From Campylobacter concisus (GTDB lineage Bacteria > Campylobacterota > Campylobacteria > Campylobacterales > Campylobacteraceae), in the NCBI RefSeq assembly GCF_002913045.1, contig NZ_PPAF01000041.1, positions 62,001 to 126,000 on the forward strand: a stretch of DNA of 64,000 nucleotides, in the 5' to 3' direction. Of the stretch, positions 57,251 to 64,000 are shown in pieces. How positions within the stretch are numbered: position 1 is the first letter of the stretch; the number at the start of each line of letters is the position of its first letter. The position numbers and the translations under genes are program-made. The notes under the pieces are model-generated. The model worked only from the letters and a program-made list of their open reading frames with translations. It was not told the origin of the DNA and searched no databases.

Positions 57251-58047
57251 CATCTTCTCCAAGGCATCAAAGCTATTTTTAATGGCTCGATGATGAGGTA
57301 TTCAAAAAGCATGATAAGAGTGATGCTTAAAAGAACATACGCCATTACCTCGGTTGTTTCAAGCATCGCTCTTGCATTTGCTATCTTTGCTCCCATGCCG
57401 TTATTTGCACCTAGTAGCTCAGCCATTATGACTATCTTTACACCCATTGCGACAGCTACGCTAATAGAGCTTATTATGTAGCTCGTAAGATGTGGGATGT
57501 AAAGGTGTCTTATTTTTTTTAAAATTCCTAGATTATAAGCGTCAAACATCTCTTTTAGCTCCTCATCTACGCTACTCATAGCAACTGCTGAGCTTGCAAA
57601 AGTAAGTGGTAAAACGGTTATAAAGATAGTAAAAACGGTGCTAAAATTTCCAAATCCAAACCAAAAAATAGCAAGTACTATCCAAATAATTGGTGGCATT
57701 GATAAAAGCAAGGTGATAACAGGCTTTACAAAGGCTGCAAAACTTTTAAAACTACCTGCTATTAGCCCTAAAAATATACCAAAAAATGTTGCCGAGCAAA
57801 CTCCGATCAGTGATCTGCAAAGCGTTATATTTATCTCGCTGTTTTTGTAATCTTTTAAAATTTCACAGGCTTTTAAAAATACATCTTTTGGTGGCGGAAG
57901 CAAGAGTGGGGAGCTAAACTCGCTTCCCACTTGCCAAATGGCTAAGATCAAAAAAACTACGGCAAATCCGCTAAATCCGCCCCAAAAATAGTCAATTATC
58001 TTTAAAAAGCTTGAGCGATCTTTTTTGATGCCATCAATTAGTATCAT
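57250..58047 (-). CDS. ABC transporter permease (SsuC/TauC class)
   Basis: 265 residues, six predicted helices, with the EAA-type loop AYNLGILKKIRHLYIPHLTS (about 170-190). Overlaps the binding-protein gene by 4 bases and the ATPase gene at its end, so translation is coupled. Confidence 0.88.
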   Translation of the reverse strand: MILIDGIKKDRSSFLKIIDYFWGGFSGFAVVFLILAIWQVGSEFSSPLLLPPPKDVFLKACEILKDYKNSEINITLCRSLIGVCSATFFGIFLGLIAGSFKSFAAFVKPVITLLLSMPPIIWIVLAIFWFGFGNFSTVFTIFITVLPLTFASSAVAMSSVDEELKEMFDAYNLGILKKIRHLYIPHLTSYIISSISVAVAMGVKIVIMAELLGANNGMGAKIANARAMLETTEVMAYVLLSITLIMLFEYLIIEPLKIALMPWRR

Positions 58048-59009
58048 AAAAATAGACCTTTATCTGGCATCTTGCCGCCTAGAAATTTTGGATTAAACTG
58101 ATAAATTTCTTCAAAAAATGCCATGATCTCATTTTGTAATTCATTTGCTTTTGTTACTGTTAAATTTGCCTTATCAAAAGCATTTGCAAGTGCTACTTCT
58201 GGAGCTGGTAAGTAGCTTGAACCTATCTTTGCTGCACTTTGTTTATTCTCAAGTATCCATGAAAGTGCATTTTTAAGATCGCTATGAAGCGTGTCAAATA
58301 GACTTAAGTTTTTCTCATAAAAGCCTCTTTCTACGATAATGCCTGCCATTGGGATTATTGGCTTTGTACCAAAGCTCTCGCCCCAAATTTTTGGAAAATC
58401 AACTGAGTAATGCACGCTAACGCCTGCTTTTTTACCACGCAAAATAGTCGCTTCACCAAGAGGTTGTGGGACTATTAAAATGTCAAAATCTTTTTGTAAA
58501 AATAAAAGCAAAGCCTCAGGTGGCGTTGCTGTATAGGTGATGTCTATCTTGTTAACGTCTATGCCTCTTTTTTTGCAAAGCGCTCTTAGGACAAGATCAG
58601 GCATGTCGCCTCGAAATGGCATGATGAGCTTTTTGCCTACAAAATCCTCTAAATTTTTGATCTTTTCATCCTTAACCATAGCGTTCATAACGCCAAGGGT
58701 TAGTAAATTTAACATCGCAAAATCAAGCCCTTGATTTCTTAAATTTGCAGCGACATTTGATGGTGACATCGTGACTTTAATATCCCCACTAGCGACACCT
58801 GCACGAAGCTGATCTGGTGTTTTCCAGATATTTAGGCTTACATCATAAGTTTTGTTTAACTCGCCTTGCAGTGCAGCAACCGCCATGATAACGCTTGGGA
58901 TCGCTGGTGCACCCCACATAGTAAAGCTCTCTTTTGCAAATAAATTTGGTGCAAATGCACTAACGCCTAAAGCTGCGCTAAGTCCTAAAAATTTTCTTCT
59001 ATTTAACAT
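58044..59009 (-). CDS. ABC transporter substrate-binding protein with Tat-type signal
   Basis: 321 residues. The N-terminus MLNRRKFLGLSAALGVSAFA carries twin arginines followed by KFLG, a Tat export signal, which suggests folding or cofactor/metal binding before export. The mature part has the NMT1/SsuA-type fold (MWGAPAIPSVIMAVAALQG; KTPDQLRAGVASGDIKVTMSPSNVAANL). Substrate unknown; the receptor and NnrS neighbours hint at a metal or metal chelate. It lies 11 bases after the receptor gene. Confidence 0.82.
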   Translation of the reverse strand: MLNRRKFLGLSAALGVSAFAPNLFAKESFTMWGAPAIPSVIMAVAALQGELNKTYDVSLNIWKTPDQLRAGVASGDIKVTMSPSNVAANLRNQGLDFAMLNLLTLGVMNAMVKDEKIKNLEDFVGKKLIMPFRGDMPDLVLRALCKKRGIDVNKIDITYTATPPEALLLFLQKDFDILIVPQPLGEATILRGKKAGVSVHYSVDFPKIWGESFGTKPIIPMAGIIVERGFYEKNLSLFDTLHSDLKNALSWILENKQSAAKIGSSYLPAPEVALANAFDKANLTVTKANELQNEIMAFFEEIYQFNPKFLGGKMPDKGLFL

Positions 59010-59020
59010 CTTTTTCTCCT

Positions 59021-60874
59021 TTAAAAACTGCTGTGAAAGCTAATGAAAAATGTCCTGCCAGGGGCATGAACGACTACCGGATCAAGTGCTGCTACGTGAT
59101 CGCCACTGATAAATTCTGCATAATCTTTGTCAAATAAATTTGCTACGCCAAATCTTATGCCAACTTTGTTTTTAAACTCTACGCCGCCATAAAGATCAAG
59201 CAAACCAAATCCTTTAGCGGCCTCTTTTTTGTCGATGCCTAGACCATTTTGCTTGCTAAAATCGCCTCTAGTTTGCTTTGAAACTAGTCTTAGTGCAGTG
59301 CCAAGGTTGTAGCTACCAAAGCTTGCATAGTCTTTGTAGTCAAATGCAAAATTTGCCTCAAAAGGCCTTATTTGATAAAGCGGTCTGCCATCGGTTTTGT
59401 TTTGTCCGTAGTTTTAGTAAAGTGAGCTTTTTAAGCCAAAGTGCCTTGCAAAGCTATATTCTGTATTGAAATTTACACTATAAAGCGTTGCATCAACGTT
59501 TCTTGAGATGACAGCGTTTTTATTTAGTTGCATCGCAGCTTTTGAGTGGCGTCTATCAAAAATGATCAAATTTTTAACGCTATCAGCGATGAAATGTCCT
59601 CCAAAGCTAAATGCATCTTTGTTTTGAAGTGAGTTTAGGTATTCTTTGTAAAACTCACTGCCAAATTTAAAGCCAATAACCGCTCTATTGTGCCTTTCTG
59701 GCTCTAAATTTGGATTTGCTATCCAGCCATTATCGCCTGCACCATAAAGTGCATTAAAACGCTCCATATTGCTTGGCAAACGAGATAAACTCTCAAGCTT
59801 TGCAAAGTAGCTATCCTTGTCGTTTGGCGTAAATTTATATTTCAAACTTGCACTAAAAGCGTCTTTTTTGATCTTGTCACTTACGTCCTCACCGTAAATT
59901 TGACGAACTAATTTGCGAGTGGTATTAGGTGCGGTCGAATTTCGCACAAAAAATTTAGTGTCGATGCCATTTAATTTACTTCTTTGCTCTTCATATTTTA
60001 AGGCAAGAGAGGCTTCGTTTGCTTCATTAAATTTATAAGCAAGTGTGTCAAAGAACATAAATTTATCATTTCTAACATCAGCAAATCTATATCCGTTAAA
60101 GACCCAGTTGCTGCCTTGTTTCATGTATCTTTTGCCGTCATGTTTATCTTTTTCAAAGCCAGCGCCTATTTGATTGTGAAAGCTTGCAAAGTCAGCGTCA
60201 TACTTTAAATTTGTCTCAAATATATTTCTCTTTAAATCCACTTTTACATTTGGAGTGTCATCTCTTAGATGAAAATTATCAGCTTTCCGCTCAACCTTTT
60301 TTAGGATAAATTCAAAATTTAGTGTATTTGAAAGATCTTCCTCGCCTAATCTAATATTTAGCTTGCCGACTTTTCTTGTCGTTTTAAAGGCATCCATCAC
60401 GTGCTCTGGCTGCTTGTCTTTATCGATATTATCCCTTAAAAACGTAAGCCTAAGCTCGCTAAGATCATTTGGCACGAAACCTAAGATAGCGCTTTGGCCT
60501 TGCCTATTGTAGCCATAGTCCCATCTTTTGCCACTTCCATCTTTATAATTATTTGCTTTGGTAAAATTTGCATTTAAAATGGTATAAAAATTTGCGCCGC
60601 GATATTTAAAAAGCGATGAATTGTAAAAGCTTTTGCCATACATTCCAGCTGAGATATGAAACATACCAGCTGAGCTGTCAAGCAAATTCGTAACAAATGG
60701 ATATTCGCTTCTTTGAGTGCGGTCAAACTGATTTTCTACAAAGGCGCTTTGTGCAACGTTTGGCGTAATGACTGGTGGCGGAGCAAATTCTCTAATAGGC
60801 TTTATAATGTCTAAATTTGCTTCATTTGCTAGAAGCAGTGATGAAAGAACTGCTAGGCTTAAAATGGGCCTCAT
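59021..60874 (-). pseudogene. TonB-dependent receptor (copper receptor OprC/NosA-like barrel) with one internal stop codon
   Basis: From the ATG at 60874 one frame runs to the TAA at 59414-59416 (codon 487) and continues in the same frame, still homologous, to the TGA at 59021 (617 codons in total). The end NLFDKDYAEFISGDHVAAL and VVVHAPGRTFFISFHSSF is the expected final barrel strand with terminal Phe. The barrel segments YKDGSGKRWDYGYNRQG and ILGFVPNDLSELRLTF resemble the TonB-dependent copper receptor family. After the signal peptide (about 1-16) barrel-like sequence begins by about residue 70, so the usual 130-residue plug and TonB box look largely missing. The truncated product would lack the last strands and probably not assemble. 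Confidence 0.82.
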
Positions 60875-61114
60875 GTAAACTCCTTTTAAAGATATAATTA
60901 TGATTTCTTTTATCAGAATTGTAGTAGTAAAAGCCTTTATAAAAGTTGATGTAAGTCATCTTTTAAATTTTTAATCCATAATTACGAGCTTATTGTAGAT
61001 AAAATGCTTAATTTTATTTTTGCAAGAGTAGCTAAATGGTGTAAATTTAATGTGAAAAAATGTATAAAATTTTGATAATTGTTATATAAAATTTTAAATC
61101 GTAGGTCGATTTAA
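60875..61114. other. AT-rich upstream region of the receptor operon
   Basis: 240 bases, no frame. AAAAGGAG lies before the receptor ATG. A hairpin AAATCG-TAGGT-CGATTT (61096-61112) sits right after the minus-strand stop at 61115. The stretches ATAATTATGATTT and GATAATTGTTATA are Fur-box-like in base content but not convincing matches. Confidence 0.35.
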
Positions 61115-61579
61115 TTAGGCTCTAAAATTATTAAGCCTATCTCTTAGCTCTTTTGAAATTGTAAATTTTGAAAGTTCATATTTATCAAAAATGATGATCA
61201 AATCATCACCTAGTGGTTGCACTAACCCAAAGCAAGCATCTCTATCAAGACGGTTTTTCTTAAATTTTACGCTTAAAGTTTCAACCTTTTTCTTATCACC
61301 AAAACTCTTAATGGCGATTTCATCGATATCCTTAAAGTAAAATTTTATGCTTTTTGAGCCTTTTGTAATGATAAACCCATCATCTTCAATACGTAAAAAG
61401 TTGTTTTGAAAAATTTTTCTAACACAAAAGAACGCTGAGAGAGCGCCAATAATGATGCCAAAGAGAGACGCTGTGCCAAGAGCTAGATAAAAGTAGCCAA
61501 CGATGCTAAAGGCAAAAAGCCCAAGCCCAAAGGCTAGCGCCCAAAAAACATCTTTTTTACTCTCTTTTGTTATCATCAT
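61115..61579 (-). CDS. Small membrane protein with C-terminal PH-like domain, unknown function
   Basis: 154 residues: two membrane helices (about 12-30 and 34-50) in a hairpin, then a soluble beta domain (FLRIEDDGFIITKG, FYFKDIDEIAIKSF) ending in a helix, the layout of small bacterial PH-domain membrane proteins. A degraded relative lies at 54436-54735. It is 8 bases downstream of moaE but probably unrelated to molybdopterin. Confidence 0.7.
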   Translation of the reverse strand: MMITKESKKDVFWALAFGLGLFAFSIVGYFYLALGTASLFGIIIGALSAFFCVRKIFQNNFLRIEDDGFIITKGSKSIKFYFKDIDEIAIKSFGDKKKVETLSVKFKKNRLDRDACFGLVQPLGDDLIIIFDKYELSKFTISKELRDRLNNFRA

Positions 61580-61587
61580 TTTTCCTT

Positions 61588-62022
61588 TTAAGCTAAAATT
61601 CCAGCACCATTTATCGCTTGGCTGCGCTCTTTTGCATAAATTCTCTTGCCATTTATCACGTCATATTTCCAGATCGGCGCATTTGCCTTAAAGTCCTCGA
61701 CAAACTCGTTTATAAGCCTTAGCGCGACCTTTCTTTGAGGGCTCACAATGCCTGCTACATAAGAGCTCATATGCACAGCTACATCGCCTTTTGAGTGAGC
61801 AAAGAGTACGTAGGCATTTTCTTTTTTTGCCCGCTCCTCCCAAGCATCAAGCCATTTTTTAAGGATCGGCTCATAGATATCAAAGCTAAGCGCCGAAATG
61901 CCACCTTCCTCTCTTACGATCCCAACAAAAGTGATGAGTGCACCGCAGTTTTTATCCTTAAAGCGTTCATACCACTCGTTTGTGATGCTTTGAACGTCCA
62001 AGCTTCCGTCATAAATTTGCAT
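61588..62022 (-). CDS. moaE: Molybdopterin synthase catalytic subunit
   Basis: 144 residues from the ATG at 62022, directly after the moaD stop; a longer frame would start inside moaD. Family blocks GALITFVGIVREE (with the Arg), the AHSKGDVAVHMSSYVAGIVSP-like core and the WKYDVINGKRIY end with the catalytic Lys are present. Transfers sulfur from MoaD thiocarboxylate to precursor Z. Confidence 0.93.
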   Translation of the reverse strand: MQIYDGSLDVQSITNEWYERFKDKNCGALITFVGIVREEGGISALSFDIYEPILKKWLDAWEERAKKENAYVLFAHSKGDVAVHMSSYVAGIVSPQRKVALRLINEFVEDFKANAPIWKYDVINGKRIYAKERSQAINGAGILA

Positions 62023-62023
62023 C

Positions 62024-62245
62024 TTAGCCTCCACAAACTGGTGGCAATATAGAAATTTTATCGCCTGATTTAAGAGCAAAATTTATATCACTTACGATCT
62101 CGTCATTTACGGCAACCGCACAGATATTTAGCCATTTTTTAAGTTCTTCTTTTTTGCTCAAAGCCGCTTTTACATCACCTAAATTTTTTGCCTCTACTTT
62201 TATATTTTCAAGCCCGATAGGCCCAAGAAATTCGATCTCTATCAC
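62024..62245 (-). CDS. moaD: Molybdopterin synthase sulfur carrier subunit
   Basis: 73 residues, ubiquitin-like, ending in the required Gly-Gly (PPVCGG) whose terminal Gly is thiocarboxylated. It is followed at once by moaE. Confidence 0.93.
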   Translation of the reverse strand: MIEIEFLGPIGLENIKVEAKNLGDVKAALSKKEELKKWLNICAVAVNDEIVSDINFALKSGDKISILPPVCGG

Positions 62246-62328
62246 GTTTTATCCTTTGAGATTTTTGCTGATTTTACTTAAAAATAAATTTAGATATACT
62301 TATTTAAAAATTTAAAAAGCGAGAAAAA

Positions 62329-63468
62329 ATGAACGAAATTTTAAAAAATATAAAAACCCCAGCCTACGTATGTGAAGAGGCAAAAGTACGTAAAAATTTA
62401 GAGCTTTTAAAATACGTCAAAGAGCAAAGCGGAGCTAAAATTTTAGTAGCACTTAAGGGCTTTGCATTTAGCGGAGTGATGGATATGGTGGGCTCTTATC
62501 TTGACGGTGCGACTTGCAGTGGGCTTCATGAGGCAAAATTTGCAAACGAATACGTAAAAGGCGAGATTCATACTTATAGTCCAGCCTTTAAAGATGAGGA
62601 TTTTGATGAAATTTTAAAAATTTCAAAGCACATTACTTTTAACTCTTTTGCTCAGTGGCAAAAATTCAAGGGTATTGCCCTGCAAAATGGCATCATCTGC
62701 GGACTGCGGGTAAATCCAGAGGTCTCGCTAGCACCGACTGATAGCTACAACCCATGCGGTAAATTTAGTAGACTTGGCATCACGAGAGCAAATTTTAAGC
62801 CTGAGCTTCTTGATGGCATCACTGGGCTACATTTTCACGCGCTTTGCGAGGAGAGTGCGAGTAGCTTGCAGACTGTGTTAGAGGCATTTGAAAAGAAATT
62901 TGGCGAGTTTATCCCAAAGATGAAATGGATAAATATGGGCGGCGGCCACCACATCACGAGGGCCGATTATGACGTGGAGCTACTTATAAAGATAGTTAGG
63001 CGCTTTCGCGAGAAGTACGGCGTAGAGGTCTATCTGGAGCCTGGTGAGGCGGTTGGCTGGCAAACTGGCTTTTTGATAAGCAGCGTGCTTGACATCGTGC
63101 ATAACGAAAAAGATATCGCCATCCTTGACACTTCGGCCGAGGCTCATATGCCTGATACTGTGCTCATGCCTTACCGTCCAGCCGTTAGAGGTGAGAGTAA
63201 AAATGGCAAATTTGCTTATAGATTTGGCGGTAATACCTGCCTAGCAGGTGATATAGTAGGGCTTGAAGCGGGCGATGCAGAGTATAAATTTGATAGTGAG
63301 CTACAAATTGGCGACCGAGTCATCTTTGAAGATCAAATCCACTACACCATAGTGAAAAATACGACGTTTAATGGTATAAAACTACCTGATTTAGTGCTTT
63401 TAAAAGAAAATGGCGAAGTTAAAATGATCCGCGAATTCGGATATGAAGAGTATAAACGCAGAAATTAA
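62329..63468 (+). CDS. nspC: Carboxynorspermidine/carboxyspermidine decarboxylase
   Basis: PLP-dependent fold III decarboxylase (alanine-racemase/ODC class) of the alternative spermidine route. The 379 residues have the PLP lysine K43 in VALKGFAF, the NMGGGHHITRADYD phosphate-binding block and the EPGEAVGW and GGNTCLAGD motifs. It completes the pathway begun by the synthase at 51.4 kb. Confidence 0.95.
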   Translation: MNEILKNIKTPAYVCEEAKVRKNLELLKYVKEQSGAKILVALKGFAFSGVMDMVGSYLDGATCSGLHEAKFANEYVKGEIHTYSPAFKDEDFDEILKISKHITFNSFAQWQKFKGIALQNGIICGLRVNPEVSLAPTDSYNPCGKFSRLGITRANFKPELLDGITGLHFHALCEESASSLQTVLEAFEKKFGEFIPKMKWINMGGGHHITRADYDVELLIKIVRRFREKYGVEVYLEPGEAVGWQTGFLISSVLDIVHNEKDIAILDTSAEAHMPDTVLMPYRPAVRGESKNGKFAYRFGGNTCLAGDIVGLEAGDAEYKFDSELQIGDRVIFEDQIHYTIVKNTTFNGIKLPDLVLLKENGEVKMIREFGYEEYKRRN

Positions 63469-63524
63469 TCACTGGTGTTTTGGCCAGCTTTTGGCTGCTA
63501 AATACTGAGAATGTTTTACACGGA

Positions 63525-63938
63525 TTAGTATCCATAAATTTTGGCAAATTTATCTATATTTTCACTCTTTTGCCAGTTGTATTTGGTTTTATTTGCGATA
63601 TTTTGAGCTAATTCTTTACCGAAATGATCACTGATAAAGCCAAGAGTCATATCCATACCAGTGGCCACGCCTGAAGCCGTGTAAAATTTATCATCTTTTA
63701 CCTAGTTGGCGTGTAATTGTCACTACAGCCTTGCCGCAACTTTTTACCCGCTCAAATGATCTTTTATTTGAGGTAGCCTTTAAGCCGTCAAGCACTCCAG
63801 TGCGAGCTAGCAAGGCTGAGCCAGTGCAGACACTAAGGCAAAAATTTGAAGCCAGAATATACTTTTTAAGATACGATATAAACTCGTTGCCATTAGATCA
63901 AGCGCCTCATAATCATTAAAAAGATAAAAGAGGTTCAT
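63525..63938 (-). pseudogene. DJ-1/PfpI-family protein, decayed
   Basis: On the minus strand three pieces in different frames match the family in order: MNLFYLFNDYEALDLM at the start (about 63938-63890); SVCTGSALLARTGVLDGLKATS with the nucleophilic Cys (about 63830-63765); and DDKFYTASGVATGMDMTLGF onward to a TAA at 63525-63527. Much of the region between the first two pieces is absent and at least two frameshifts separate the rest. Isonitrile-hydratase-like members have this TASGVATGMD block. No other gene fills the 530 bases after nspC. Confidence 0.75.
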
Positions 63939-64000
63939 TTCTCTGCCTTTTGGATAGAAATTTTTAAAATTATTGGTGTTCTCGTTTAAATTTTAAAAGC

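Noticed and set aside
60875-61114. Fur box upstream of the receptor operon
   Set aside because: Sequences such as ATAATTATGATTT and GATAATTGTTATA match only in base content; in such AT-rich DNA this is expected by chance.
63731-63919. 62-codon plus-strand frame near the right edge
   Set aside because: Antisense to the decayed DJ-1/PfpI gene, without a ribosome site.

Overview
The window looks like chromosome from a Campylobacter species, most probably the C. concisus group. The evidence is the AT-rich sequence, the TTG/GTG starts, and a gene order that matches what I recall of the C. jejuni chromosome in several blocks: SPFH-ilvE-tautomerase-bcp-queH-fabZ-lpxA-clpX-mreB-mreC-carB, ccoNOQP-DUF4006-fixH-addB-addA-rplM-rpsI-cadF-HAD, and rdgB divergent from a cmeG-type exporter. 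I see no rRNA, tRNA, CRISPR array, insertion sequence or prophage. The species is an inference; the genus is fairly safe.

Layout. 1-4.6 kb: end of a small membrane protein, trxB, dapB, a frameshifted DUF2314-type gene, purF and a lipoprotein. 4.7-10 kb (minus strand): two DUF2393-type proteins, hisIE, an SPFH protein, ilvE, a DsbA-like protein, bcp and a tautomerase. 10.1-13.8 kb: a small membrane protein and a giant AsmA/DUF748-like protein. 14-18.7 kb: a five-gene nickel/peptide-type ABC importer (nikZYXWV-like) behind a palindromic operator candidate. 18.7-29.8 kb: queH, fabZ, lpxA, clpX, mreBC, carB, a DUF507 protein and carA. 29.8-35.9 kb: TauE/SafE-like protein, an orphan OmpR-type regulator and the cbb3 oxidase cluster with small accessory proteins. 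36-44.7 kb: flavin reductase-like protein, AddAB-type helicase-nuclease, ribosomal proteins L13/S9, a CadF-like OmpA porin and a HAD phosphatase. 44.9-48.8 kb: BaiN-type flavoprotein, MFS exporter, rdgB and a TPR protein.

48.9-54.8 kb is the accessory region. A very AT-rich gene encodes an 823-residue fusion of an XPD/DinG-like helicase and a PD-(D/E)XK nuclease, which is a plausible stand-alone anti-phage gene. It is followed abruptly by a GC-rich segment with the carboxynorspermidine synthase gene, two diverged copies of a covarying stem-loop repeat, a decayed Bcr/CflA exporter, and a minus-strand remnant of a paralogue of the gene at 61.1-61.6 kb. The composition shift suggests the segment came from a higher-GC relative.

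54.8-64 kb: YceI protein; an operon of NnrS, ABC importer and a TonB-dependent copper-receptor-like barrel broken by one stop codon; a small membrane protein; moaE-moaD; nspC (second half of the carboxyspermidine route begun by the synthase at 51.4 kb); and a decayed DJ-1/PfpI gene at the right edge.

Main themes are microaerobic respiration (cbb3), metal supply (nickel, possibly copper), pyrimidine/purine/His/Lys/branched-chain biosynthesis, envelope construction, and a number of visibly broken genes.
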